A stretch of DNA of 64,000 nucleotides from Microglena sp. YARC (GCA_022414725.1 CM039463.1:34603500-34667499), one strand, 5' to 3'. Counted from the stretch's first letter, positions 39,101 to 43,864 are shown. The notes: generated by a model not told the origin, from the sequence alone. A program made the numbers and translations.

Positions 39101-42100
39101 GCTTGGCTGGTGACATGAAGGTGGGGAGTTGCGTTTAAAATGCCATTCAATGTATTCAAATGCCATACGCTTGCTATGATTCAAGTGCTAAAACATTGTC
39201 TATTCCAGGCGAGGAGGATAAGTTTTTCTTGCACCCAAGAAAAGTACCTGCTCCTGCTCCTGCTCCTGCCCCTATTCGGCACGAAGAACAACATTATAGC
39301 AATTCAGTGGATCATTTGGGTTTTGATTTTTCAAAACAGATTGTAGGTTGTAATTCGCATCTAAACTTTTGCCTGGACATCTTGGAACTCTGGGGGCATT
39401 GTACTAAATTTGGCCTGAACATCGGAATGCTCTGGCAGCCTTGTCATAAACATGAGTACAAAGCATGACTACAAACCATGACTACTAACCATGACCCATG
39501 ACTACAAACCCCAAACCATGACCCATGACTACTAACCACAAACCATGACTACAAACCACGACCCTTGACTACTAACCATGACTACAAACCATAATTACTA
39601 ACCATGACCCATGACTACAATCCATAACTACTAACCATGAACCATGACCCATGACTACAAACCATGACTACAAACCATAATTACTGACCATGACCCATGA
39701 CTACAAACCATAACTACTAACCATGAACCATGACTACTAACCATCATTAGAAAACATGACTACAAAACATGAACTATGACTACCACCCATGAGGACGACC
39801 CATGAGTACAACCCATGACTACAAACTATGACTACAAACACTATGCAGTCACTCCTTCTGGACTACAAACGCTACCGTAACACAGCCTTAGGACTGTCAA
39901 CACCACCCAAGCACTACCCCAGGATTACTTCCTAACACTAGCACCTCCCTTTCTGATGCACCACCACCTCAACCTCCACACACAACACCCCCACCCACCC
40001 GGCTTCCACCCACTTTCCACCCAGTTTCCCCACTACCATCACCACCACCACCACCACCACCACCAATCACTAGCATACCGGTATCCATTTCTCATGCAGG
40101 CTGCAAATGAGAGGTCGCAAGAGATGCTAAGACTAACGGTTATTTTACTCCATCAGGACTACAAACACTACCCAAACGCTTTTTTCAAAAGGTGAATTAT
40201 TTATTTATGCATTTCCCTTTCTCATGCAGGCTGCATACGAGGGGTTACAAGAGATGCTGAGACAGACTGGAGAGTTGTTGGCAAAGAGGCAAGGCACCTT
40301 GCCCTCTTCTGTCCCACACCCACAACATGCTTCTGCTGCATCGCTGCCTGCCGTTCAGCATAACTGGAACCCACATGCTCCCATGGAGGATGATAGCCCC
40401 GGGGTCTCCTCCAACTTATCGCACTCGATGCGCCTCAGTCAGAGCACCATCGACATGTCCAACGTATTTTTGAACGTCCCGTCCGAGAGGATGATGGACA
40501 ACATTGCTGGGAGCCAGGGATGCAGAAGCTCGCTTTCCTATAGCAGGAAGATTGCTGACGTGGAGCGCGCGATCGTGGACATGGACTCGGACTATGCTCC
40601 GCTTTCGATTCGGGAGGTCTTGCACATGGACGTAACAGATGTACCACCAGACATGCTAAGCCCGAGGTCTGATAGCACGGCAAGGCCCTATTCAGGGAAG
40701 CTGTCACCTTGGCCAGATGCTGCGCCTAGAGACGGGGTCGTCGAACCCATGACACAAAATGTTAATTCCATCTCGCGGCGTAGCATCATTCCCTTTGCAT
40801 CGATTAGGAACCGCTCCTCGCAACCTGGAGTACAGGCAGCAGCTCATGTCGGCATGGCTAGTATGTCCTTCAGATTAGGCGCATCACGTAGGAGCTCATT
40901 CATCCAGCACCAAAGTAGTCAGGATTCCTTGCAGAGTGCTGATTCCCAAAACAATCTTGATATGTTGAGCAGTCCCTGCAGCACATCGGTAAGGAGGCGC
41001 TCCATCAGCACTCTAGGTGGCCTGAGCTCTCACTCCAGGTCCAGGAAAGGCTTTGATGCCTCTGGCAATGAATCGTTCAGCATGGCCGCTAACGGTAGGG
41101 CCAGGAGACAGTCTGTCCTCGAGGCCACAGTCAGCAGCCTCGCGCTCTTTGGCACGCCCGTCTCGGGTAGTGAAGCCATTGGCATGACTGAGGACCGTAA
41201 GCCCAGCAGACGCTCAACCCTGGATGAGCCTACCACCAGCCATGTGCTCCATCGTCTACCCAATAAGAAGTCCTCCCTCAAAGTTCTAGTCGACGACCCG
41301 GCTCACCAGCACCTGTACCACAGAAGTGACACCTCATTAAGAGTACTCGGTGCAAGCATGGATACCCCAGAATCGTCCTCTGGTTCCTTTTCTACTGCTG
41401 GTATGAGCCCGTCTCATCACGCCCCCATGTCTGCCATAAGTGGACGGAGGAGGTCCACCAGCTACATTGCCGCCCCTCCCCCCCGCAGTAATCTGTCCTT
41501 CACTTCATCTAGGGACGTTGATGCTAGGTCTCTCCTGCCAACCAGAATGCCTCCACAACTGAGTAACCGGACTGGTGACACTGAGGAGAGTGGTGATGGT
41601 ACATCTCAACAGACACTGTACAAACTGTCTCCCCACCACGCTGCTGTGTCTACTGTCCCTTCCCAGGGCTTCAGACGAGTGGGATCGCTCAGCAGAAAGC
41701 CCCCCCCCTTGGACGGTTCACTTCCTATGGTGGAAGAGGCGAGTGAATCAGGATCGCAGAGCATTTTAAGTGGTGGATGAGGAGCATAAATAAGCATGTA
41801 AGCTGAGGTGTTCGACCCTTGTTGCGGGTTCATGCGCAGGTGGCGTGGGACCCCCGACCCTCGACGCCAAACCCTTAGGTATAGGCGACTCTGCTGCTGC
41901 CAGTAGTACGGGTTCTCTACTGAGGTTGAGCACTCATCGGGGGCCGATAATAAATGGTAACATTATGCTGGCCGAGGCCAGTAAGTCCTCAGGAGAGACT
42001 AAGCCAGCGTGGGTCAGCAGACATGCGGTCTTAGGTCTGGGCACCTGGACCACGCTTGTTGCAGTATGTCAGCAGCTCCGTGGCAGAAGCAGCAGGTCAG

Positions 42101-42209
42101 CCTCTGTGAGCCAGCTTTTAACTGTCACTGTTGGGACCATCGCAATAGTATGCAAGACCCCCGATGAGGTAAGACAAGGGACCGGCATATCATACGATGT
42201 TGACCTAAG
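2946..42209 (+). CDS. Giant Pro-rich stalk / polycystin (PKD-type) channel protein, 31 exons
   Basis: The reconstructed gene encodes about 4,100 residues. In order: signal peptide; Pro/Ser/Leu stalk (~830 aa); Ig-like DUF5011-type modules alternating with Cys-rich stretches (exons 1-8); a long linker region with short helical segments (exons 9-17); a polycystin extracellular domain (exons 18-20) with the hallmark FFDVNL; and PKD-channel membrane helices (exons 21-27). A huge Ser-rich tail with basic repeats follows (exons 28-31). Codon phase is consistent across every junction from exon 2 to exon 30, which strongly supports the model. The family is known to form Ca2+-permeable cation channels, often in cilia and flagella. 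Location in the plasma or flagellar membrane with an extracellular stalk is inferred. Two problems remain. The signal-peptide frame and the first Ig-like domain frame differ within exon 1, and the 3' end is not fixed (stop at 41778, or further exons after donors at 41981 or 42210). Confidence 0.8.
3050..5545 (+). repeat. 2.5-kb polypyrimidine (C/T) tract inside exon 1
   Basis: The coding strand is nearly free of A and G for 2.5 kb, with repeated CCCCCTCCCC and CCCCTTCTCC units. All three forward frames are mostly open, giving Pro/Ser/Leu, and all three reverse frames give Gly/Arg/Glu. The tract is prone to length change and to sequencing error. Confidence 0.95.
6165..6303 (-). repeat. Dispersed ~140-bp repeat, minus-oriented copy
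   Basis: Reverse complement of 11326-11465 with point differences. Both contain the string AGCTGCCTAGAAGCT or its complement and an ACTGAGA..GGTGGGTATTC block. Fragments of the same family appear near 16083-16160, 32966-33070 and 62930-62985. Confidence 0.6.
7599..7712 (+). repeat. Dispersed repeat (AAAGCACTAAAACGCTGTCCC family)
   Basis: Closely matches 57725-57850, and the reverse complement matches 62065-62160 and, more weakly, 54376-54425. The shared end is ACCACTTTCAGATTTGAAA. Confidence 0.65.
7781..7914 (+). CDS. Exon 2: rest of Ig-like domain 1
   Basis: Phase 1 in, phase 0 out, bounded by GTGCAG and GTAAAG. It reads [22 protein letters not shown], completing a DUF5011-type fold: the VTPPTIKL start lies in exon 1 and the typical D.AGN end is here. 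Confidence 0.85.
7921..7992. repeat. (TATG)n / ~64-bp tandem duplicate after exon 2
   Basis: TGTATGTATGTATGCATGCAA occurs twice immediately after the exon 2 donor, at 7921 and 7961. Confidence 0.6.
8165..8340 (+). repeat. Dispersed repeat (GACGCGTCGCAAATTGAGC family)
   Basis: Related copies lie at 16186-16365, 19660-19800, 35578-35770, 54168-54295 (minus), 55308-55445 and 56365-56440. All share GACGCGTCGCAAATTGAG, the AACCCC..GAGGCTCCGC block, or the GAATCAGGCTTG end. Confidence 0.6.
8407..8530 (+). repeat. Dispersed ~130-bp repeat (TTACAGTCCAGGGGTAGCC family), long copy
   Basis: It begins TTACAGTCCAGGGGT and ends near AAACAATCGTTTTACCGACG. A full reverse-complement copy is at 11706-11845. 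Shorter 5' pieces lie at 12296, 12583, 12672, 16826, 17938, 18808, 26149, 31790, 33477 and 56562. The GGGGTAGCCAAATAGGCT core resembles a pol III A box, so a SINE is possible. Confidence 0.65.
8904..9015 (+). CDS. Exon 3: Cys-rich module
   Basis: Bounded by TTTAG and GTGGGT, phase 0 to 1. It reads [18 protein letters not shown] and then [14 protein letters not shown], a strand ending an Ig-like domain followed by a four-Cys segment. Confidence 0.8.
9016..9238. repeat. GGGTGGGTGAGAAGGTGGGTAGG tandem repeat
   Basis: Imperfect ~25-55 bp units that begin right at the exon 3 donor. Confidence 0.75.
9665..9729 (+). CDS. Exon 4: start of Ig-like domain 2
   Basis: Bounded by TTGCAG and GTAAGT, phase 1 to 0. 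It reads [19 protein letters not shown], echoing the [10 protein letters not shown] start of the first Ig-like domain. Confidence 0.8.
9828..10070. repeat. 38-bp minisatellite in intron 4
   Basis: Six or so copies of CTTACTCATACCTGTCCTAC followed by TGCTTGATCACCACCATC, with small differences (ACTTGATCAACTCCATC). Confidence 0.9.
10146..10397 (+). CDS. Exon 5: Ig-like domain 2 core
   Basis: Phase 0 to 0. It contains [19 protein letters not shown], the DDVEGDIS motif typical of DUF5011/HYR-like folds, and ends [20 protein letters not shown]. The TTCAG acceptor at 10145 is chosen for phase; upstream AGs give stops. Confidence 0.75.
10555..10690. repeat. (CCA)n trinucleotide tract before exon 6
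   Basis: Imperfect CCACCACTACCACC repeat filling the last part of intron 5, where it may double as polypyrimidine-like context for the acceptor. Confidence 0.85.
10697..11062 (+). CDS. Exon 6: Cys-rich module and Ig-like segment
   Basis: Phase 0 to 0. It starts [19 protein letters not shown] (Cys-rich) and ends [16 protein letters not shown], again a D.QDGDLT Ig-like motif. The acceptor is an unusual GAAG at 10696. Confidence 0.75.
11326..11465 (+). repeat. Dispersed ~140-bp repeat, plus-oriented copy
   Basis: Inverse partner of 6165-6303, sharing TAGCTTCTAGGCAGCTCC and the GTCTGAACACTGAGATGG block. Confidence 0.6.
11620..11673 (+). other. Intronic partial copy of exon 7 start
   Basis: ACAGGTGCTTGCATGTCCGC and GATTGCCTTGATGCT repeat the real exon 7 acceptor and first 40 bases (11868-11912) with point changes. 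The copy then diverges. Confidence 0.8.
11706..11845 (-). repeat. Dispersed ~130-bp repeat (TTACAGTCCAGGGGTAGCC family), inverted copy
   Basis: Reverse-complement partner of 8407-8530 over nearly the full length, including CGGTAAAACGATTGTTTGGG. Confidence 0.65.
11874..11979 (+). CDS. Exon 7: Cys-rich linker
   Basis: Phase 0 to 1. It reads [19 protein letters not shown] and then [11 protein letters not shown], with a GTACGT donor. Confidence 0.75.
12101..12160 (+). other. Intronic partial copy of exon 7 end and donor
   Basis: GGACTGCGGTGTTAATGCAT followed by GCGGTACGTTGCC repeats the end of exon 7 (11946-12000), including the GGTACGTT donor. Confidence 0.8.
12749..12882 (+). CDS. Exon 8: end of an Ig-like domain and Cys-rich segment
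   Basis: Phase 1 to 0. It reads [20 protein letters not shown] (the C-terminal strands of an Ig/HYR-like fold), then [14 protein letters not shown]. Confidence 0.8.
12987..13115 (+). other. Two intronic copies of exon 8 end
   Basis: TACTGTGATGGGATTGGCAC (12993) and TGTAATGGTATTTGCACTG (13075) repeat the last bases of exon 8, each followed by the same donor-side sequence. Confidence 0.7.
13150..13377. repeat. Pyrimidine-rich (TTTTACC)n repeat
   Basis: CCTTCCTTACTGC units grade into ACCTTTTTACCTTTTACC repeats within intron 8. Confidence 0.85.
13613..13912 (+). CDS. Exon 9: linker of unknown fold
   Basis: Phase 0 to 0, TGTAG to GTAAGT. It begins [20 protein letters not shown] and ends [14 protein letters not shown]. 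No domain recognised. Confidence 0.75.
14333..14460 (+). CDS. Exon 10
   Basis: Phase 0 to 2. It reads [20 protein letters not shown], then [19 protein letters not shown]. Cys-rich, no fold recognised. Confidence 0.75.
14484..14555 (+). repeat. Dispersed repeat (GAGGCGTGAGGTTCAGGGGG family)
   Basis: Shares GCCAGCCCATTTGCTTGCAC and TGGGGCCAACCACCAA with 29836-29890 and 58585-58660, and a shorter piece with 18588-18632. Confidence 0.65.
14790..15615. repeat. (CAT/CAG/CCT)n trinucleotide tract in intron 10
   Basis: About 820 bp of imperfect trinucleotide repeat. It gives long Ser/Ala and Asp/Met open frames on either strand that are artefacts; exon 11 begins 10 bases after it. Confidence 0.95.
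15626..15770 (+). CDS. Exon 11
   Basis: Phase 2 to 0. It reads [20 protein letters not shown], then [20 protein letters not shown]. Beta-rich, no fold recognised. Confidence 0.8.
16186..16365 (+). repeat. Dispersed repeat (GACGCGTCGC family)
   Basis: A copy with GACGACGCGTCGCCATTCC, GGGTCTGGCTAAACTAGTCA and GGGCAGTGTGTTGCACTGGG, all found in the copies at 54168-54295 and 55308-55445. Confidence 0.55.
16605..16784 (+). CDS. Exon 12
   Basis: Phase 0 to 0. It reads [20 protein letters not shown], then [17 protein letters not shown]. No domain recognised. Confidence 0.8.
17356..17375 (+). other. Intronic partial copy of exon 13 start
   Basis: GGCAGATTGGATGCGCC repeats the exon 13 acceptor and its first bases (TGTAGATTGGATGCGCC at 17571). 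Confidence 0.5.
17576..17693 (+). CDS. Exon 13: Cys-containing linker
   Basis: Phase 0 to 1. It reads [20 protein letters not shown], ending PPYEFEG at a GTGAGT donor. Confidence 0.8.
18031..18058. repeat. C-homopolymer (28 bp)
   Basis: An uninterrupted C run in intron 13, followed by CCCCATCC repeats to about 18150. Confidence 0.9.
18186..18361 (+). CDS. Exon 14: helical segment
   Basis: Phase 1 to 0. It reads [20 protein letters not shown], then [20 protein letters not shown]. Probably helical, comparable to the helical region before the polycystin domain in algal relatives. Confidence 0.8.
18865..19213. repeat. (ACACCCACACCT)n repeat
   Basis: Imperfect 6-12 bp CA-rich units grading into TATACC/TACACA. 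Confidence 0.9.
19214..19505 (+). mobile_element. tRNA-derived SINE with target-site duplication
   Basis: A tRNA-like head carries an A box (TGGCTCAATGGTAGAG, 19247) and a perfect B box (GGTTCGAACC, 19291), followed by an unrelated ~150-bp body. The T-rich tail (TTTTCAATTTTCAATTTTTT) ends at 19492. ACGTATAAGTATA (19214-19226) and ACGTTTAAGTATA (19493-19505) flank it and match at 12 of 13 bases, as expected for a target-site duplication. The acceptor and anticodon stems do not pair properly, so it is not a working tRNA. Confidence 0.7.
19567..19620 (+). CDS. Exon 15
   Basis: Phase 0 to 0, CACAG to GTAAGT. It reads [18 protein letters not shown], a short helical segment. Confidence 0.8.
19838..20112. 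repeat. (ACAT)n microsatellite
   Basis: About 275 bp of near-perfect tetranucleotide repeat in intron 15. Confidence 0.98.
20181..20317 (+). CDS. Exon 16
   Basis: Phase 0 to 2, TGTAG to GTAAGT. It reads [20 protein letters not shown], then [17 protein letters not shown] diverged copy of its 3' edge (CTTCTGG..TTGACGACCAATGTG) appears around 20688-20750. Confidence 0.8.
20686..20765 (+). other. Intronic diverged copy of exon 16 end
   Basis: GAACAATGTGTAATCTACGT, then GGTACCCTGAAGTGAATC and CATTGACTTCATCCCCCTTG, parallel the exon 16 end and the donor-side sequence at 20286-20345. Confidence 0.6.
21207..21368 (+). CDS. Exon 17
   Basis: Phase 2 to 2. It reads [20 protein letters not shown], then [19 protein letters not shown] and IESLLKFLG. 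The position corresponds to the start of the polycystin extracellular region in algal relatives. Confidence 0.8.
21400..22245. repeat. Degenerate ATGCTACATCCTGC tandem repeat
   Basis: About 840 bp of CTACATGCTGCATGCTA-type units. Higher-order ~110-bp units can be seen, for example CTGCATGCTAAACACTGCAT at 21619, 21711 and 21801. Confidence 0.9.
22266..22284 (+). other. Intronic partial copy of exon 18 start
   Basis: CCAGCTATGGAAGGCG is repeated at the real acceptor (22336). Both retain a usable AG. Confidence 0.75.
22340..22517 (+). CDS. Exon 18: polycystin extracellular domain, N-terminal part
   Basis: Phase 2 to 0. It contains [20 protein letters not shown] and GLLLHQ, matching the NRIVGG.LLHQ.R pattern of algal polycystins. 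The acceptor is the second of two near-identical CAGCTATGGAAGGCG sites. Confidence 0.85.
23141..23420 (+). CDS. Exon 19: polycystin extracellular domain, middle
   Basis: Phase 0 to 1. It reads [20 protein letters not shown], then [36 protein letters not shown] and FPEAMPG. It ends in a non-canonical GC donor (CCAG|GCAAGT); continuing instead meets TAG within seven codons. Confidence 0.85.
23421..23861 (+). other. Intron 19 (GC-AG) with exon 19 edge copy
   Basis: The intron starts GCAAGTGTGT and ends CCTCAG. At 23459-23580 it holds a ~120-bp diverged duplicate of the exon 19 end. The duplicate also keeps CCAGGCAAGTGTG, so the GC donor was copied. A CACCTACACC-type repeat fills 23635-23860. 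Confidence 0.8.
23862..24088 (+). CDS. Exon 20: polycystin extracellular domain, core
   Basis: Phase 1 to 0. It reads [20 protein letters not shown], then [20 protein letters not shown] and [24 protein letters not shown], the VTYN-like strand and the final hydrophobic strand define the polycystin (TOP) domain. Confidence 0.9.
24136..24325 (+). other. Two intronic copies of exon 20 end and donor
   Basis: GATGGTGTTTGAGTGGGTGG and the following GGTCGTGTCAAGTGCACC, TTCTTCAT..GGTAAGG recur at 24150-24215, and again at 24266-24325 ending AAGGTAACC. Both follow the real edge at 24035-24095. Flanking intron sequence (CTCTGGTCATTTTCTTGGGA) is copied too, including a third piece at 24456. Confidence 0.9.
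25170..25280 (+). CDS. Exon 21: first channel membrane helix
   Basis: Phase 0 to 0. It reads [20 protein letters not shown], then [17 protein letters not shown], a clear transmembrane segment equivalent to S2 of PKD channels. Confidence 0.85.
25300..25620. repeat. AT-rich repeats with copies of exon 21 end
   Basis: (TATTA)n and (AATATAAT)n tracts. TTGGTATTGCTGC and the following TGGTGAGTGG, i.e. the exon 21 end plus donor, recurs at 25362-25386 and 25471-25494, and a shorter piece at 25640. Confidence 0.75.
25686..25958 (+). mobile_element. 5'-truncated LINE 3' UTR copy with (TAATG)n tail
   Basis: The reverse complement of 48955-49228 matches over ~250 bp (CTCATTTGTTAGCTTCTTAC, TTTAATACCTACGCCACC, AGAGTCTCAT, AGTAGACTTTAACATGTAAT). 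Both end in the same TAATG pentamer tail. The other copy lies downstream of a LINE ORF, so this one is a heavily 5'-truncated insertion of that family, or a SINE borrowing its tail. Confidence 0.75.
26149..26262 (+). repeat. Dispersed repeat (TTACAGTCCAGGGGTAGC family)
   Basis: A copy of about 110 bp, including GGGACTTGCCCAGCC and the CATTGGTGAACTGAAACCC end shared with 8407-8530. Confidence 0.6.
26570..27525. repeat. 59-bp minisatellite in intron 21
   Basis: At least ten near-identical units of TCATGACCATCATGCATGAC, TCATGGTCATCTTGCCTTGG and TATGGTCTTCATGCCTTAG, flanked by degenerate shorter units built from TCATGCCTTAG. Confidence 0.95.
27708..27776 (+). CDS. Exon 22: cytoplasmic loop
   Basis: Phase 0 to 0. 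It reads [20 protein letters not shown] followed by IFR, a basic loop after the S2 helix. Confidence 0.8.
28345..28431 (+). CDS. Exon 23: acidic loop
   Basis: Phase 0 to 0, CTCAG to GTAAAG. It reads [20 protein letters not shown], then VGYEVDKEQ. An acidic insert between channel helices. Confidence 0.75.
28490..28690. repeat. ~50-bp tandem repeat (TTGGTGTGGGATGC)
   Basis: Three to four copies of GGTTCCACTATGCTTGCTTG and GGTGTGGGATGCTTGGTGTG in intron 23. Confidence 0.85.
28738..29070 (+). other. Intronic copies of exon 24 edges
   Basis: TTGCATGTGTATTCAGCCC (28857) and TTGCAAGTGTATTCAATCC (29030), each followed by AAGGTCCAGAAA, resemble the real acceptor region at 29144-29178. CATGGGTAGGAAGGTTTGCA (28744) resembles the exon 24 interior at 29227. 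Some copies lack a usable AG context. Confidence 0.6.
29165..29575 (+). CDS. Exon 24: charged loop, channel helix S3 and extracellular/loop segment
   Basis: Phase 0 to 0. It begins [20 protein letters not shown] (Lys/Asp-rich). The membrane helix [20 protein letters not shown] follows, and then a hydrophilic stretch to [11 protein letters not shown]. It aligns in order with S3 and the S3-S4 linker of PKD channels; the linker is longer than usual. Confidence 0.85.
30700..30800 (+). other. Intronic copy of exon 25 interior
   Basis: CTTATGATTAGGGTCATGGT, then TTTTCAGATCAAGC and TTTCTGTGATTAGCG, repeat exon 25 positions 30930-30990 with about 80 percent identity by eye. Confidence 0.8.
30894..31142 (+). 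CDS. Exon 25: channel helices S4 and S5
   Basis: Phase 0 to 0. It reads [20 protein letters not shown], then [40 protein letters not shown] and [20 protein letters not shown]. This matches the PKD-channel pattern of S4, the LS.I..T..... linker, S5 and YG..... before the pore. Confidence 0.9.
31356..31421 (+). CDS. Exon 26: pore helix region
   Basis: Phase 0 to 0. It reads [20 protein letters not shown], then EE. It occupies the position of the PKD2 pore helix and filter (there LGD), but the motif here is LGVWDD. Confidence 0.8.
31917..32720. repeat. 21-bp minisatellite, ~38 copies, intron 26
   Basis: GATCTGAGCCGGAGTGTATGC is repeated about 38 times with rare point changes. Because 21 is a multiple of 3 and the unit lacks stops in several frames, it yields 200-419 codon artefact frames on both strands ([28 protein letters not shown]). 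Confidence 0.98.
33178..33228 (+). other. Intronic diverged copy of exon 27 start
   Basis: CACCGCCACTGAACCTGAAC and the next bases (ACTGGACATTTTGCATCCAA) parallel CACCACCACAGAAACTGAAT at 33305 and the following exon. The AG is lost. Confidence 0.5.
33316..33466 (+). CDS. Exon 27: channel helix S6
   Basis: Phase 0 to 1. It reads [20 protein letters not shown], then [20 protein letters not shown], the S6 helix (PKD2 has FFILLNMFLAIIND here), then [11 protein letters not shown]. Confidence 0.85.
33661..34155. repeat. Two-copy intron repeat, copy 1, with minus-strand tRNA-like start
   Basis: On the minus strand, 33755-33661 reads as a degenerate tRNA-like unit: GTTCGAATCCC B box, TGGCC/GGCCA ends. 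The adjoining AT-rich body (33768-34155) matches 34468-34830 in direct order, e.g. GCTCCTTTTCTTGAATTGCG and TTTGTGACGGAC. Confidence 0.6.
34420..34830. repeat. Two-copy intron repeat, copy 2
   Basis: Direct repeat of copy 1, more diverged at its left end (GTCCTGCAGGCGAGCTCCGT against GGTGCAGCTCCCTACGTGT). Confidence 0.6.
35044..35366 (+). CDS. Exon 28: start of cytoplasmic tail
   Basis: Phase 1 to 0. It reads [20 protein letters not shown], then [20 protein letters not shown] and [15 protein letters not shown], ending in a Ser-rich acidic run ([12 protein letters not shown]). Helical then disordered. Confidence 0.85.
35375..35580. repeat. TGTATG/CATGTG-rich repeat after exon 28
   Basis: Imperfect hexamer-like repeat in intron 28; a second AT/ACAAAC repeat lies at 35810-35950. 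Confidence 0.7.
36079..39120 (+). CDS. Exon 29: giant tail exon with tandem repeats
   Basis: 3,042 bp (1,014 codons), phase 0 to 0. Ser/Lys-rich and apparently disordered. The acceptor CTTGCAG at 36078 is preferred; GTTGCAG at 36024 would add 18 in-frame residues. It contains five ~36-residue repeats (36810-37360) and later a duplicated [14 protein letters not shown] segment with AGKQSL, and [20 protein letters not shown] repeats. Read-through of the AAG|GTGGGG donor reaches a stop after five codons. Confidence 0.85.
36810..37360 (+). repeat. Five tandem coding repeats of 108-111 bp
   Basis: Unit: [19 protein letters not shown], then [18 protein letters not shown]. The basic KGRSRKLSM core is followed by an acidic DEELDAEDE stretch. 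Nucleotide identity between units is very high, so the expansion is recent. RKLS fits the R-x-x-S pattern of basophilic kinases. Confidence 0.9.
39450..39850. repeat. ACTACAAACCATGACTACTA degenerate tandem repeat
   Basis: About 400 bp of units combining CATGACTACAAAC and CATGACCCATGAC in intron 29. Confidence 0.9.
40096..40140 (+). other. Intronic copy of exon 30 acceptor and start
   Basis: TCTCATGCAGGCTGCAAATG, then CAAGAGATGCTAAGACTAAC, repeats the real edge at 40220-40264 and keeps an intact CAG acceptor. Confidence 0.85.
40230..41742 (+). CDS. Exon 30: Ser-rich tail
   Basis: It begins [20 protein letters not shown] (helical) and becomes Ser/Arg-rich with many RRS/RRRS motifs ([23 protein letters not shown]). 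The frame stays open to TGA at 41778-41780. A GTGAAT donor at 41743 (phase 1) or a weak GTGGAT further on would instead splice to exon 31. If neither is used, the protein ends SQSILSGG. Confidence 0.75.
41840..42209 (+). CDS. Exon 31 (probable, end uncertain)
   Basis: After a CATGCGCAG acceptor, phase 1 in, it reads [20 protein letters not shown], then [16 protein letters not shown]. Two good donors follow: GTAAGT at 41981 and GTGAGT at 42210. Both imply more exons to the right, which I could not find. The stretch after 41980 has less convincing codon use. Confidence 0.5.
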
Positions 42210-42297
42210 GTGAGTATGATAACATATGATATCATACAAATTGCATCATATGATATTGCCTATAAATGGTAACTTTAGCCTAGTCAGGCTTCCGGCA
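42210..42297. other. Repeats of the exon 31 donor region
   Basis: CATATGATATCATAC and CATCATATGATA variants echo the CATATCATACGATG just before the donor. No gene seen. Confidence 0.4.
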
Positions 42298-43360
42298 TCA
42301 TATGATAGCCTCTCTTTTTTTATCCTCGGCGTATAACGGACATTCTAATATGAAATGCATTTCATCTTCGACCACGCTTCTACCATCAACCATCATATCA
42401 CAGCACCTGCAAATTCTGCCAGAACGAGAGGCACTCTTTTCTGATTCGACATTTAAGTTGTGAGCTCGAAGACATAATCTTGCTTTGCACTTAATATCAT
42501 CCTTATTATTTAGTAAGTTCGCGTATGTTGAACTATGGTTTCTATCCTCTGACATCATCCAATTTGCATACGTAATATTTTTCATACCGATTCCTTGGTT
42601 ATCACCAAGATTCCTGGGGTTCACTGTACGCAGGGATGCCAGTCAATGTCTGCTATTTTAGAGATGCCTTCATCAATTATCCCAAGTCAATCTCGCTCAG
42701 TGAAGTCTGATTATCTTGAATAGTATCAGAGAAATGTTACATAACATCTAATCTCTGAATGAGTCTTAGTAATCCATGAGACCAGCATTGTTTATTGCTA
42801 TCTCTGGTTGCCATTAGAACATTCTCTAGGATGGCTATTTTCGCAAAATCATCGTCATTGCGATTTTATTCCAAAAGCCAATACATTGTCTCAACCATTG
42901 AGCCCGTGTAGGTGATCTATCGAATTCATTGAAGACCAATCGGTAGAGGTGTTCTCTCTAATGCAGAGAGCCCTTTTCATAAACTTATTCTAAATAGTTT
43001 CACATTTTTTGAGACCCTAAGAAGTATCAATATTACCCAGACGGTCTGGAGCCCACACTTCACACACGTAGTTAAGGATAGGTTGTATAATTGTGCCTTA
43101 AAGGTAACTTAGGATATTGGCATTTGCGAGATCCATTATACGATTGTCTACACGTACTATCATACGGACTTGTTTATACATTACACTTTATACAGTTTCT
43201 CAGGGTATTCAGGTAGTTGCCGTGAATACCCATTTGTCCAAGGCAGCTCCAAAGGATGCTTCTGTTGACACTATCACAAGCCTTCCTTAAGTCAATGAAA
43301 GCACAAAATATCGGTTTTTGTATTGGTAAAGCTCCACCGTATGGCGTAGTATAATAGCTG
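42298..43360 (-). pseudogene. Degenerate LINE (RT fragment and C-terminal zinc knuckle)
   Basis: On the minus strand, 43320-43174 reads FCAFIDLRKACDSVNRSILW, then GIHGNYLN: the reverse transcriptase motif with catalytic D (F.DL.KA.D.V). Near 43060 comes PILNYVCEVWAPDRLGN, matching PILNFGCEVWAPSILNN of the LINE at 49230-50240. At 42624-42298 CRCCDMMVDG, then EDEMHFILECPLY, forms a C..C...H....C knuckle. Frames are broken and the FADD palm region is missing, so it is dead. Confidence 0.75.
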
Positions 43361-43489
43361 CATCTACAGATGCATGGACTCATATAGCGTGCGTTAGCTT
43401 TTGAATGGCTGGTGAATATTGGGCCCACAATTTGGGCCATGGCCGTGCCGTACAGCTCCCAGTGCACCACGGCCATAGTTAACATGGCA

Positions 43490-43764
43490 CGTGGGGTATG
43501 ACCGGATGTCAGGCATATTCCTAATCACGATGCATCGCGCTGCCCAATTTGTAATGTTTCGACAGTATGAAGGTGTCGGCGGAGTGTGCCAATTAGGTCG
43601 AGGGGCAATGAGACTCTGGAGGCACGTTATTGAGAGATGCGACATTACAGCAGGGAAGCAGAGGATTAAATATAATCATAAGAGGGTACAGAAATAGGTA
43701 AACCCTGCGTATAGTATAAAGGAATGGTGAGCACACTCTGTGTTATAGCAGAGTGTGACGCAAC
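43490..43764. other. Unassigned spacer left of the copia element
   Basis: No gene recognised. It includes GCATCGCGCTGCCC at 43532, which is loosely similar to GCATCGCGCGCTGG right of the element at 48696. Confidence 0.3.
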
Positions 43765-43864
43765 TGCCTAGAAGGTATCGGAACACCTAGAAGGTTCCCG
43801 TCCGCCCCGCGTTCTCCGGAACTAATCGGTCAGCCAGACATCTTCTACCGGCGATCTGCCGACA
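43765..43864 (-). repeat. 3' LTR of the copia element
   Basis: 100 bp, starts TG and ends CA, no differences from the right copy by eye. One extra C on the left side is also shared. Confidence 0.85.
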
